A stretch of 64,000 nucleotides of DNA. Origin: an uncultured Bacteroidales bacterium (GTDB taxonomy: Bacteria; Bacteroidota; Bacteroidia; Bacteroidales; UBA1715). The stretch is taken from positions 68,047-132,046 of the forward strand of contig CALAUG010000060.1 in NCBI GenBank assembly GCA_937892155.1, in the 5' to 3' direction. Position numbers and translations under genes: made by a program. Under the pieces are notes generated by a model. That model was not told where the DNA came from and searched no databases. It saw only the letters and a list, made by a program, of their open reading frames with translations. Numbering within the stretch: the stretch's first letter is position 1; each line of letters starts with the position of its first letter. This document shows positions 57,301 through 64,000 of the stretch, in pieces.

Positions 57301-57994
57301 CCTGATCAAATAATTTCATTGCATTCGTGATGAAATAACAAGGATTCTTGTAATCATCAAACATATCACCAGGTTTCAACTGTTTATTTGAATTTACCTC
57401 GTAAGTCCACAAGTTTTGAATCAATGTTTGAGCGTCATCCAAGTAAGAAGAATTCCCCCATTGTTTGTACGCCATCAACAATGCTTGTGCAGCATCAATA
57501 TCAGCATCGGTAGCACCATTGGAATTTCCACTAACTGGATCAGCAACTTGATGTGTAAATCCTTTTACCTTCCAGTTCATTACTCCATGGTTGGTGCTCT
57601 TGTTCGTATTGTTTTTGTAGTAATTCCACAACTTATCGAATTTAGACTGCGTATTGTTTGTTGCATTATCCATATACACCATGATAAGCATACCATACGC
57701 AATACCTTCCGACACCGAGTTGACACCAGATTCACCGGCTTGCACAAACTTAATACGAGCTTCAGTGCCACTTTCTTCGTAATACTTGCTCAACCATGTC
57801 GTGTACAAAGCTTGTATTTTAGTTTGCACATCGCTACCCGTATAGATACCACCATACGGATACGCATAATTATTCGGGAACGGATAATTTGGCGCTGCCG
57901 TAGCAAAACCAACCACTCCCAAGAGCGTCACGCACAATAGCAACAAATGCTTGAGCCATCCGCCCTTCGTTTTTGTAATCTCTGTTTGTTTCAT
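48356..57994 (-). CDS. Giant T9SS-exported GH8 family glycoside hydrolase with Ig-like repeat stalk
   Basis: 3212-residue surface enzyme. Signal peptide to about residue 34 (ATAA-P). The GH8 catalytic domain spans ~35-425, with general-acid Glu96 in SVSEGIAYGM and the family signature ATDADIDAAQALLMAYKQW near 161-179; GH8 enzymes cleave beta-1,4 bonds in cellulose, xylan or chitosan. Several Ig-like and CBM-like domains follow (430-1560, including a jelly-roll-type segment near 680-860). Big2 domains and about ten 70-80-residue Cys-containing Ig repeats come next (pattern AVWYDVATGGT...GNYTYYVA...CESARTTVKVTV). Six more Big2-type domains lead to a short helical segment and a T9SS type A sorting domain (VYPTFVNDVVTVEA...VVSVTGKVV...GAYKVLV). 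All the key residues are present, so it should be active. Confidence 0.88.
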   Translation of the reverse strand: MKQTEITKTKGGWLKHLLLLCVTLLGVVGFATAAPNYPFPNNYAYPYGGIYTGSDVQTKIQALYTTWLSKYYEESGTEARIKFVQAGESGVNSVSEGIAYGMLIMVYMDNATNNTQSKFDKLWNYYKNNTNKSTNHGVMNWKVKGFTHQVADPVSGNSNGATDADIDAAQALLMAYKQWGNSSYLDDAQTLIQNLWTYEVNSNKQLKPGDMFDDYKNPCYFITNAMKLFDQVKGLQGWTNSWDWTTVANNCYTLMSKVANASTGLIPDWCYENGTLLTGIKDSKFESIFGYDAVRIPWRMAHAYAWYGDTQAKSIASKITTWAKGKYPSPNDIVDGYFLDGRPGDGTGAFSGSLSSWGTSKNACFKGGLSIGSMVDPSFASYMSDCWQYGSATDVYGAYYTHTTQLLFMLCLTGNMPNFWDMLPVYLSSKTDAAGSAVVIDMSKPISASSASSSIAKFTVTTYPTAADTAAKTNGTTISVSSASVSGKVVTLNLSSEIADPYIFVTYNGTTLKGEDGSVASPFTNKEVKNLITNMEPYPIARYSNQSGNEIYIQWSKDIKLSSANASDFTVKVDGVAVATPTLAYFEEDGVQEKSILALKWSEAIVTSENQEITITYAGGLNSTTGTKKAKAFSNAEVQNLYGSETCLTLYQYGSGVSDRWSCDQSNQPSEAAFTGSQNEKVLYIKTLEDQRLIYGPSISNMDEIMAWFANTASSKSRLVGRMYLKSIHKDAKGMVIYLHTGTIGYSDDNAAFPLPLEVGKWVEFDIPLETKNGWNYQAFSTSNEYAGLWLSSWMYPNSYDGYGETEGGTFEVYIDYLQLCPKKQDVIAESGKVSYDGSQVELTFSTAMKVPTDLSAITIKEGSTVHEVTSVEAKTGDATKLIFNLAEPITATYKAELVEKEDGQVVSDGNTKILAILASESSSVKSVDGRPCSSFNVELANTNTMRTTTGWYDDFADASDYVTANLSGAKDGTTDLVTLEEDASNSLLKHISKGVESWGALMTLSTTGAGYIMDLENNPTLSFKIKAESSANIKYRIDLVDFFGNKVEGAFNSVSLSSSYKTINYKLDFTGIDPRAVAEIDFRFISKEGDASNGYAPTMYNGTLSLDYLSVGKPLYLYDFSPAAVLDTKSGIDEDSQFTVKSSVDGYIFVVRETVSPQYSTMAAAVKSGEGVSAECKAGVNATIDMTGLGYGYFTAYAYDPITGSVSSPYGCQVKDVTPPVFTDYYSEPTIPADGTLYFTVDEDATVMLFEEGSNMENIDAAVLSYPVQGGDPYVVDMGAVSGALKSGVNYYLRAVDGSGNFSTIVPKDGIMLAKVALTFTVDATEYTVGETIKVEATRATTAFLVPSDKSVNYKRLTGSSASNYYSLMKESNAYGTIQFVTDDLTIDTVTTYYVYVIDDDMEELVGPSALITITPGTYTLNSIELDVEALNVNAGCPAKNVIVTFDEEKFSPQTLTFSGCDFATVEYDASENTGGQGTIYISATKDGTGTLTITSVADPTIKTTLALTATLVPAEIELSGNDVMSPEEKQTLTATILPTGATTDLTWKSSNASVATVSGAGIVTAVALGTTTITATAKTKGCDSYAVGTFDIEVKEAGLSGVKVYSKDLGETEDDAVTSYVIEIPNEDLDLYGDEGDWADFKVVAVPSLIAIESVEVESDNEDVVSATVEYNKNNKYYYVTIELGGEEGLGTVKVYVNGDKSVYATIVVKNGDIPCTAAAPTASDITATTCESVTLTATATGTAVWYDVATGGTPIASTNLGSLAAGNYTYYVANNDGTCESARTTVKVTVKAVEAPSATEAPAITATTDDEVTLTANLTSGTAVWYSAATGGTALASTKLGTLEVGEYTYYVARKDAKGCESTTRTAVKVTVSQGACKTPAPTATEVPNVEVCEGDAATLAATFSTTATAVWYSVATEGTALFSGNSYATGKTAAGEYTYYVAKDNGCESVSRTAVTLTINPKPTATISEDIVSTVCESVESVALAATPATGTWSGTGVSGTKFIPKTAGAGKATLTYTIGDPGCQNQYTKDITVVANPTIDLSSVPATACAGEEVALTPTTGTWIGTGVDGTTFSSTTAGSYELTYSETNASGCTADDNVTITVIKAAAPTVENAIVEINADVTPMAATASGTINWYESETGASIATGTSYSPSISTASKATYTYYVSNTQDGCESEKVAVTLTVTDCLTPAPSIADVADFCEGETATLTATGTGITWYNVSEGGTALGTGATLEVTEAGTYYASQNLGSCESARGSVKVSTIAKPAVPTATGASSCSGAELVAMTTVESADWYADKSAAALATASKSYTPTSITETTTYYVNQVVNGCASDFAEVVYTVKVTPAAPTANSENACLGTEADYKLSATGTGLQWYDATNSLVGSSSELSVSGVTTAKDYTFTVTQTVDGCTSEAATATLTVNALPTPSITVGDVYCDASDTEVELTATPAGGDFAINGTAASSFVPKTLGDGTYTVTYSYTDANGCTGTAEESFLVKDCSDPAVTSIKLNKTSLSMREGDTYSSFNVTILPEEGTDNKAIAWKSSNESVATVNAKTGEITAVKAGVATITCYSTYTEGMEATCEVEVMDQIFPLESATFAEASYELESKGTLDLSSQIEFNPSNAIVTDIAWNVISGGSYAEIASTGILTAGSVTSDRTVKVQATITYLKADGTSATMKSAAAEITILKEPVYVSSIAIASSLTLEAESSKTLTATVLPANADDKTYTWSIKSGDGGSIDPTTGELTITGSAGDSFVVVATANDIMGVESNECVVKVVAKTIPVASISTDIVGAVEVTAGEAGKTLTISFNPSNTTQTDYRVIASSTIFSYVDNGNGMITITGNQGGTATLTIRSESNPTVMTTVEVKVTELVKNIMISGNTTLNVGSTAQMTANVGESTATNKAVVWSSSDETVAKVSATGLVTALAPGMVQIIAEAADGSGVQGFTYVTINTVPVVSLTISDVTLQIGESATIKATISPANATFKDLTYTVADNSVASVDNFGNVTAYAVGSTTVTVTAPFDNVSKVINLTVTPVKADKEYLIKLIDDKIWGAYSVYDKVLAGTIQVGWAKGQVSPLVYNEFQAAWLDAQDVRYEEFATQEAVDAAAKRLYEAIVAMGADPDPDPSAAVEDVEINATVYPTFVNDVVTVEADGLVSVMVVSVTGKVVASEIASGDVIEIVASEFAQGAYKVLVQTENGVVVKSFIKK

Positions 57995-58032
57995 AACTAT
58001 ATCAATTAAAAGTTTACAATATATTAAGCATA

Positions 58033-58066
58033 CAAAAGTAGTATAAAATTCCCAATAGTTTACAAA
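58033..58066 (-). promoter_or_regulatory. Promoter of the GH8 protein gene
   Basis: Minus strand TTTG (58066-58063), 22 bases, TACTTTTG (58040-58033). The leader would be about 30 bases. The remaining 58067-58203 is AT-rich with no gene. Confidence 0.55.
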
Positions 58067-58203
58067 CTGTCAATAAAATTATTAACCCAATTTGTATTCT
58101 TTTAGGAATCTATTTCCTCTTGCTGAATATAAGACAAACGAAAAAGAAAAAACCCTATATACAAACAACTGTTTTTTTTAGAGTCAAGAATCAGAAATAA
58201 AAA

Positions 58204-58232
58204 AAGAGACATTACAATTTGTAATGTCTCTT
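58204..58232 (-). terminator. Terminator after the 474-residue surface protein gene
   Basis: A 12-bp perfect stem (AAGAGACATTAC with GTAATGTCTCTT, 5-base loop) followed by a T run on the minus strand. Confidence 0.88.
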
Positions 58233-58250
58233 CTCATCATGAGCAATCAG

Positions 58251-58264
58251 TCTGACAACTGACT
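58251..58264. repeat. Intergenic 14-mer repeat, copy 2
   Basis: TCTGACAACTGACT, identical to 45075-45088, again between a minus-strand stop codon and its downstream region. Confidence 0.5.
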
Positions 58265-58279
58265 ACAAATATCTAACAC

Positions 58280-59704
58280 CTATTTTACAAATTTAATAAC
58301 GCCTTCTTGAGCAGAGATGAAATAGATGCCAGCTTCCAAAGAAGTTACATCGAATTCTTGAGATGCAGTAGCAACAATTTTACCTGCAACATTGTAAACC
58401 ACAATATCACCAGCAGAGAAAACTTTTCCATTGACTACTGCGAATGCTGTTACATCTTCAACTGCAGTTGAACCTTCACCAATAGTAATTGAAGAACCTG
58501 CAGTTGCTTCATCAGTAATTTCGAATACTAAATCGCAAGATTCTGCAGCAGCAGTAATTTCAATTTTACCAGAATATTGCACTGTGCCATCAGCTAAAAC
58601 ATTTTCAGCAACTACAACTTGATTAGAAATTGCAGAATATGATGCATTACGGACATAACCTATCATTTTTGAGAATGCAGCACTTGCTTTACCCGTAACT
58701 GAGAAAGTAACATAGTCACCAACTTGTACATTTTCGGCAATAGAAGCATCAATAAATTGATAGTTTGCAGGAGTTGCATACTGATTGTATGACATTGTTA
58801 CTTCTGTATAATCTTTCTTAGCAACTTCTACTGGATCGTGTTCTACGTCACCATCTTTCAAGAATTTATATACCGTCTCGTCAGCAGGAACATCAATGAA
58901 TACTCCTAATTTCAATTTTGTTGAGTTACAATCTTTCTCAATAGAAACTGTAATCTTTGTATCAACAGTTTCATCTTTCTTGGCAGAAAATGCAACAGGA
59001 GTCCATTTTTGAACTTCGGTTCCACCCTCATCAAAAACCATAAATACCAATGCATTTACATCTTGATTGAATTTACCATTGATAGCAACCTCAACCTTAT
59101 CATAAGCCTTCATAACTTCGGATGTTTCGAATGGTACTTCTGCCTTATAATTTGTCCCGTTGGCAGAGAATAATAAACTAGTAAATTCCATAGCATACGT
59201 ACTTGAAACATCATTCAATTCTGCTTCTGTCGGTCTCATTTTAAATGATTTTCCGTACGTCATTTGCTGAGACAACTTTAACGTAAAACCAAACTGAATT
59301 TTGTAAGATTCATATTTTAAAGCATCTTTTGCCAATGTGTACGATCTTGTTTCATTAAATTCTTCGCCAACTACAGCAGCTCCTAATTTCTCCCCAATCC
59401 AGTTATTATCACCCTCTGCCAATGGATTCCAATATCCACCCTCTTCACATGCATCAACTATAGCGTTTAACGTGACTTCTACAGGAGAATTAAAATACCC
59501 TTTAACTGTAACATTTATCACGTCTCCCGCTACTAACACTGTACCCTGAGGAATCTGATTCGTAAATTCAAAATCTACAGCTCCATTGTTTGCTGTAATG
59601 TCATCCACAGTGAACTTGTCTACAAGAACATTGTACTCCGTAGCACTCAGACCAAGCGACAACAACGCACCACTTAAAAATAGAAATAATTTTTTCATAA
59701 ACAT
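58280..59704 (-). CDS. T9SS-exported surface protein of unknown function
   Basis: 474-residue protein with a signal peptide (KKLFLFLSGALLSLGLSA). The body is beta-rich: two similar halves each open with a YxxxxDxFTVDDITANN-like or YQFIDASIAENVQVGDYVTF-like strand and contain carbohydrate-binding-type jelly-roll spacing, though no named CBM is clear. The last 75 residues (VEDVTAFAVVNGKVFSAGDIVVYNVAGKIVA, read as two parts, ...SLEAGIYFISA) are a T9SS sorting domain. Two Met codons (residues 1 and 3) are possible starts. It lies between two giant exported proteins on the same strand. Confidence 0.78.
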   Translation of the reverse strand: MFMKKLFLFLSGALLSLGLSATEYNVLVDKFTVDDITANNGAVDFEFTNQIPQGTVLVAGDVINVTVKGYFNSPVEVTLNAIVDACEEGGYWNPLAEGDNNWIGEKLGAAVVGEEFNETRSYTLAKDALKYESYKIQFGFTLKLSQQMTYGKSFKMRPTEAELNDVSSTYAMEFTSLLFSANGTNYKAEVPFETSEVMKAYDKVEVAINGKFNQDVNALVFMVFDEGGTEVQKWTPVAFSAKKDETVDTKITVSIEKDCNSTKLKLGVFIDVPADETVYKFLKDGDVEHDPVEVAKKDYTEVTMSYNQYATPANYQFIDASIAENVQVGDYVTFSVTGKASAAFSKMIGYVRNASYSAISNQVVVAENVLADGTVQYSGKIEITAAAESCDLVFEITDEATAGSSITIGEGSTAVEDVTAFAVVNGKVFSAGDIVVYNVAGKIVATASQEFDVTSLEAGIYFISAQEGVIKFVK

Positions 59705-59751
59705 AATTTTAATTAAACATACATTTTTAGTGCAGTAAAGATAATAGAAAT

Positions 59752-59776
59752 TTAAGAATTAAGAATTAAGAATTAA
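59752..59776. repeat. Short tandem repeat TTAAGAA x3
   Basis: Three direct copies of the 7-mer TTAAGAA plus a TTAA remnant, between two exported-protein genes. A hairpin at 59797-59825 (9-bp stem) beside it may be a weak terminator for the gene ending at 59846. Confidence 0.6.
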
Positions 59777-59845
59777 AAAAAATATCTAAATCCCTTGGAG
59801 CATGGACAACCTTGAACCATGCTTCCTATTTCATGAATCTTAATC

Positions 59846-62800
59846 CTACTTAATTACCTTTATTGTTTTTGAAACATCGTTCATTTTAATTGTTACATTA
59901 TATATACCCTGTTTGTAATTTCCAGCTGGTATTTGTAGCAAAGCTTTATTTACTGAGCCTGTCTGAACTTTCGTCATTGTTTGTCCTTCGGCTGTTGTAA
60001 CTTCAACCGTATAGTTCTCAATTTCGTTTGAAACAATAGCTACATTTATAATATCTTTTACAACAGTTGGATATACAACGACATCGGCTGGGAATACATC
60101 GACAATTGCATTTCCTTCATTTTCAACCTCTGCAATATTACTTACAGCCAAAGCAAATGGTCCCGACTCAGATTTCAAATTTTGATATTCTATAACTTCA
60201 CCATCTTTATTTTTGATTGCATTTTCGTACACCGTTTCGTCCAACTCAAATGCAACACGCACAATATCGCCTGCTTTCAACAAACCTTCAGTGTCTGTCC
60301 AACCGATATAGTCATCTTCTGAAGAGAATCTGTCGATAACTTCGTAACCTTCAACTACATCGTCTGCTTTCAATTCTGAGTCGGTTTTGCGCAACAAATA
60401 ACTTCCAACAACATTACCTTCACGTGGTGATTGATATGTCCACCAATTTACGCCAAATTTACCATCTAATGTTGTAACAGGTTGCAAGAACGATGAACGA
60501 TATTCACCACTATATGCTTGATTTCCACAACCATCGGTTGTAACCAAACGATATTTGTAGCCACGACTTTCGTAATTTGTTGCTTCATCAACAACAATTC
60601 CAAATTCGCTGAATGGAACTTCATCGCCAACATTTTCCCATTCGTTGTTTGTCAATTGGCGTTGTACTTGATATTTTTCAGTATTAACATCGGCTGTACG
60701 TTCCCATGCAACGATAATATTCTTACTTGATTCGCTAAATGTGATAACACCAATTTCTTCTGGATACGGATACGTAAATGTAACATCTATAGTATCAGAA
60801 TTTTCACACATATTGTTATCGACAATTGCAACTGCAACAACGGCAGATTTAGTCAATTGAATTGACGATTCTGTTGAGTTAATTTCAGTACCATTATTAA
60901 TTAAATTGTCCCACTGATAAGATTTCATACCTTCTGGAGCAGTCAACGTCAAAGTTTCCTTGTCGCACATTGTTCTATCTTCGCCCAAATCAATTGCAGG
61001 CAAGTCATTAACTTTTGTTACAACGAAACTTGCAGAACTTGTACAACCAATTTCGTCGAGTGTTTCCACCGTATATGTTTTTTCTTCAGCAGGAATCACA
61101 ATTGATTTTGATGTTTCTTCTGTATTCCATTTATAAGAAACATAGTCACCAATAGCTTCAAGCTCGTATGTTGTTCCAGCACACATAACAGAATCTTTAG
61201 GCAACTGAACTGGGACAGAAACTTTCACTGTAACAGTATCATTCAACGTAGTCAAACCTTTTTTCATTGTCAATGTGTATTCCGTAGTTTCCTTAGGATC
61301 TACAGTGATTGACTGAGTTGTTTCGCCATTGCTCCACAAATAAGAGTCAACACCATCCGTTGCAGTCAATACTTTTGAATCACCAATACAAAGGCTTGGA
61401 TTACGATCTTCAACACCATATACCGAAAGTTTTTCGTACAATGTAGTCGTTTCGCCTTCTCCATATTGAACATTGAATGTTACATCATAATAACCAGTTT
61501 CGTCAAATGTAACATTTTGAATCAAAGCGTTTGGATCTTTCAATTCCTTATTGCCAATAACCCATTCGCCAGAACAATTTGAGCCGTAGAATGTACCAAT
61601 CAATGTAAACTCATCTTTTGGAGTACCATTATAACGAGAAACGATAATATTTACCGTTGGTTTTCCGTACCAACCAAATTCTGTTTCTGTTTCAGATGTT
61701 TCTGTCATACGATAGAATGTAACATCTACAGAAGAAGTTAAACCGCCTTGGTCCATAGCTGTGAAAGTAATCACTTCGGCACCACGCCAATATTCGTTCA
61801 AATCGGCGATTTCAGCATAGCAACCAGAGAATTTAACACTCACATTTTCCGATGTGGTTGCAGACCAAACAATTGCAGATGGCGATGTGTAATCATCTGT
61901 TACATATTTTGACAAATCGATATTTGGGAACAATTCATCGCCAATTTCGTTTTGTTGAGGAATCTCGGCAATAACTGGAGCTTTATTTTCGGCTGCTTTC
62001 ACAATAACAACAACATCTTTTTGAGTTGTCAAGCCATCGCCATCGGTAAATGAAATAGAAATAACGTCATTCCCCGACCAGTCACTGTCAGCAGCTTGAA
62101 TACGTAGATATGTATTTTTCCACTTGTTCACCAATATATTTTCGCCATCATATTCGAACTTGAATTTCAAGTTAGATGAAAGCGTATAATCATCTGTTGC
62201 AAAATCGGCTATTGTCAATTGAACATTTTTGCCAAAAGGAACTTCGATTGTATCAACAAGAATTACTGGAGCTTCATTTTGTTTCGCATCAACTTGAACA
62301 TTTATACTTCGTGTTGTAACCAAATTTTCTTCATCCTTGGCAGAGAATGTAACTTTTGTAGAGCCAATGAATGTTTCATTATTTAATGAAAGTGTTGCTT
62401 TGCCATCTTCTATCGCAACATTTACATCTTCACTACCAATTGCAGTAAGTACCAATTTTTCAAAGTCAGTTACATCATCAAAAATATACTCCTTCAAATC
62501 TATTGTTGCATTTGAACCAGATTGCTGCAACGTAATGTCAGGAATATACGAAATTGTAGGAGCATTAGACTTCGTAACAAAGACTTTGATTTTTTCATCA
62601 ATAGATGTCTTGTACGAAATATACAAGAACATTTCACCTTCTTTATTTGCGGTTAAGATACCGCCAGAAGTAACAGAAGCAACCTCTGCATCACTTGAAG
62701 TCCATTTCAAGTCGTTTGCCTTTATTGTTGTTGGCGAAACTTGACAAGGAACTGTTTTTGATTCCCCTACTTTCAAGTATATTGCATCTTCGCCGTTATT

Positions 62801-64000
62801 CAAACGAATCTTCACAATTTCTTCAGTACTTGAAGTTACATATACTAATGTTTGTGCCTGTATGCCCTCTTTTGTTGAAGCAGTTACAATTGATGTTCCT
62901 GCTGATTTACCAACAATTTTACCCTCAGCTGTTACAGATACAACATCATCTTCTTTCTCTAAGAATGTTACTTCGGCATAACTTGCATCTGCAGGAATTA
63001 CAGAAGCAACCAAAGTTGTATCACTACCTTCTAATATTGTTATCTGTTTTGGCAACGAAATTTCTTTTGCTGGAATAAATTCATTGATTTTAACATTTAT
63101 TGCAGAACGAAGGTCTGATTTTTCATCTGAAACGACATATAATGTTACGTCACCTTGTTCTACGGCAGTAAGCATTTTATCAACTAAATCAACTTTCAAT
63201 GAATCTTCGGCAGAAACTTCCAAATGGTAGTTTGTAGAAGCACCATTTACCGAATGAACTATAGCCTCGGCAAAGAAATTTTCTCCTTCAAACATTTCGA
63301 CAAATGAATCTTTACATTCAACTGTTTCAAGGAATTTCGATACAATTAACTTATATGATGCTGAATAAGAATCTGTAATTTTTGTATCAGGATCAGTATA
63401 TTCAGTTGTGTACGTTACCATTGTTTCTCCAACTGATAATGCTTTTACTACTCCTGTTTCCTGACTTTCAACAGAAGCAATTTCCGAATCTCCAACCGAC
63501 CATGTTGCTGTACTTCCTGCAATCAAACCATCGAATGAAGGTTGTAAATTTGCAGTCTCGCCGACAAAAATTGTAACAGATTCGGCATCAAATGTTATAG
63601 AAGGAATATTCTTTGCTTTAATACCAATAGCAGAACTTGCAATACATCCGTTTGCAGTTGCAGATACTTCTATAATTTGAGTTTCTGTCTTGTCAAATGT
63701 AATTGAAGATTTAGATATTTTTACTGCATCTTCTTTATCGCCCGTTGACCATTCAAAATTTGCTTCGATATCCGAAGTTGCCTGCAATTCAACTAAAGAA
63801 CCAACATACACAACTTCTTGAGGTGTGAATGTCAATAGTGGAGTTTGTTTTACAATAACAGAAATGGCAACCTTTTCACCTTCTTTTAAGTATTCATTCT
63901 TTTGTGAAACGTAATATGTTTCATTTAGTACGTTGTCTGTTGCAATTGTTGGTGCTGATGCCAAAACTTCGTTTTCTGCATTATACCATATTAATTGATT
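59846..64000 (-). CDS. Giant T9SS-exported Ig-repeat protein, 5' end outside window
   Basis: At least 1384 residues; the reading frame is still open at 64000 (the last codons give NQLIWYNAENEVLAS), so the true start lies beyond the right edge and the TTG at 63964 is not the start. Domains in order: an Ig-like repeat ending TYYVSQKNEY, Big2-type domains (ESVTIFVGETANLQ..., KQITILEGSDTTLVASVIP..., LKWTSSDAEVASV), three cadherin-like domains (APTISYIPDITL, APVILVDTIEV, APVIAEIPQQ), Cys-containing Ig repeats (LCIGDSKVLTATDG, VMCAGTTYELEAIG), a fibronectin III-like domain (~1090-1180), and a T9SS sorting domain (VVYPTVVKDIINVAI...GIYNVTI). No catalytic domain is visible in this part. It may be an adhesin or the stalk of an enzyme like the GH8 protein. 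Confidence 0.85.
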   Translation of the reverse strand, partial: NQLIWYNAENEVLASAPTIATDNVLNETYYVSQKNEYLKEGEKVAISVIVKQTPLLTFTPQEVVYVGSLVELQATSDIEANFEWSTGDKEDAVKISKSSITFDKTETQIIEVSATANGCIASSAIGIKAKNIPSITFDAESVTIFVGETANLQPSFDGLIAGSTATWSVGDSEIASVESQETGVVKALSVGETMVTYTTEYTDPDTKITDSYSASYKLIVSKFLETVECKDSFVEMFEGENFFAEAIVHSVNGASTNYHLEVSAEDSLKVDLVDKMLTAVEQGDVTLYVVSDEKSDLRSAINVKINEFIPAKEISLPKQITILEGSDTTLVASVIPADASYAEVTFLEKEDDVVSVTAEGKIVGKSAGTSIVTASTKEGIQAQTLVYVTSSTEEIVKIRLNNGEDAIYLKVGESKTVPCQVSPTTIKANDLKWTSSDAEVASVTSGGILTANKEGEMFLYISYKTSIDEKIKVFVTKSNAPTISYIPDITLQQSGSNATIDLKEYIFDDVTDFEKLVLTAIGSEDVNVAIEDGKATLSLNNETFIGSTKVTFSAKDEENLVTTRSINVQVDAKQNEAPVILVDTIEVPFGKNVQLTIADFATDDYTLSSNLKFKFEYDGENILVNKWKNTYLRIQAADSDWSGNDVISISFTDGDGLTTQKDVVVIVKAAENKAPVIAEIPQQNEIGDELFPNIDLSKYVTDDYTSPSAIVWSATTSENVSVKFSGCYAEIADLNEYWRGAEVITFTAMDQGGLTSSVDVTFYRMTETSETETEFGWYGKPTVNIIVSRYNGTPKDEFTLIGTFYGSNCSGEWVIGNKELKDPNALIQNVTFDETGYYDVTFNVQYGEGETTTLYEKLSVYGVEDRNPSLCIGDSKVLTATDGVDSYLWSNGETTQSITVDPKETTEYTLTMKKGLTTLNDTVTVKVSVPVQLPKDSVMCAGTTYELEAIGDYVSYKWNTEETSKSIVIPAEEKTYTVETLDEIGCTSSASFVVTKVNDLPAIDLGEDRTMCDKETLTLTAPEGMKSYQWDNLINNGTEINSTESSIQLTKSAVVAVAIVDNNMCENSDTIDVTFTYPYPEEIGVITFSESSKNIIVAWERTADVNTEKYQVQRQLTNNEWENVGDEVPFSEFGIVVDEATNYESRGYKYRLVTTDGCGNQAYSGEYRSSFLQPVTTLDGKFGVNWWTYQSPREGNVVGSYLLRKTDSELKADDVVEGYEVIDRFSSEDDYIGWTDTEGLLKAGDIVRVAFELDETVYENAIKNKDGEVIEYQNLKSESGPFALAVSNIAEVENEGNAIVDVFPADVVVYPTVVKDIINVAIVSNEIENYTVEVTTAEGQTMTKVQTGSVNKALLQIPAGNYKQGIYNVTIKMNDVSKTIKVIK

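Noticed and set aside
63964..63964. TTG at 63964 as the start of the last protein
   Set aside because: The frame remains open to the window edge and the upstream codons continue the Ig repeat, so the gene is truncated by the window.

Overview
The window looks like a chromosomal segment of an AT-rich member of the Bacteroidota, most likely Bacteroidales. The evidence is: a type IX secretion system (T9SS) component (PorZ) and several very large exported proteins with T9SS-type C-terminal sorting domains; a fused aspartokinase-homoserine dehydrogenase; Bacteroidota-style promoters (TTG, then 17-23 bases, then TAnnTTTG) in front of many genes; and lipoproteins with the usual S-C lipobox. No rRNA, tRNA, CRISPR array or recognisable insertion sequence was seen.

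Layout. Positions 1-17745 are almost entirely minus strand. They hold envelope and secretion genes (LTA-synthase-like sulfatase, polyprenyl-phosphate-type glycosyltransferase, porZ), an HD phosphohydrolase, the Tat translocase (tatA, tatC) directly downstream of a Tat-signal aldo/keto reductase with iron-sulfur sites, thrA behind an operator-like pair of palindromes, and a run of envelope and isoprenoid genes (rseP, dxr, M23 peptidase, lolD, polyprenyl diphosphate synthase). queD follows with its own promoter.

Positions 18560-21985 are a plus-strand accessory island and the most unusual part of the window. A structured leader RNA has a possible pseudoknot and an intrinsic terminator. It precedes an EcoRI-family adenine methyltransferase, a four-helix-bundle plus zinc-ribbon protein, and a DUF262-HNH nuclease. 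The methyltransferase gene shows an abrupt internal change in base composition. I read this as a candidate restriction or anti-phage module whose expression may be RNA-controlled.

Positions 22007-36765 hold ilvE, a periplasmic-sensor/nucleotide-cyclase/HD fusion, a universal stress protein, a subtilase, mntP, ruvC, thrC, pgeF, gmhA, a SiaC-family protein paired with a divergent cyclase-like protein, and two lipoproteins that share a terminator. Positions 36881-40172 hold a cupin, an SGNH hydrolase, three GNAT acetyltransferases and a YbaN-type membrane protein. Positions 40465-48137 hold a modular exported protein, trpS, a sigma-54-type response regulator without a DNA-binding domain, a heptose kinase and a prohibitin-family protein.

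Positions 48356-64000 are three minus-strand exported proteins: a 3212-residue GH8 glycanase with a long stalk of Ig-like repeats, a 474-residue surface protein, and a giant Ig-repeat protein whose 5' part lies beyond the right edge.

How they work together. PorZ belongs to the machinery that exports and anchors the CTD proteins on the right side. gmhA and rfaE1 supply two steps of ADP-heptose synthesis for surface polysaccharide. thrA and thrC supply the threonine pathway. Several genes point to nucleotide second-messenger signalling: the cyclase-HD fusion, a free-standing HD paralogue of its tail, and the SiaC/cyclase-like pair.
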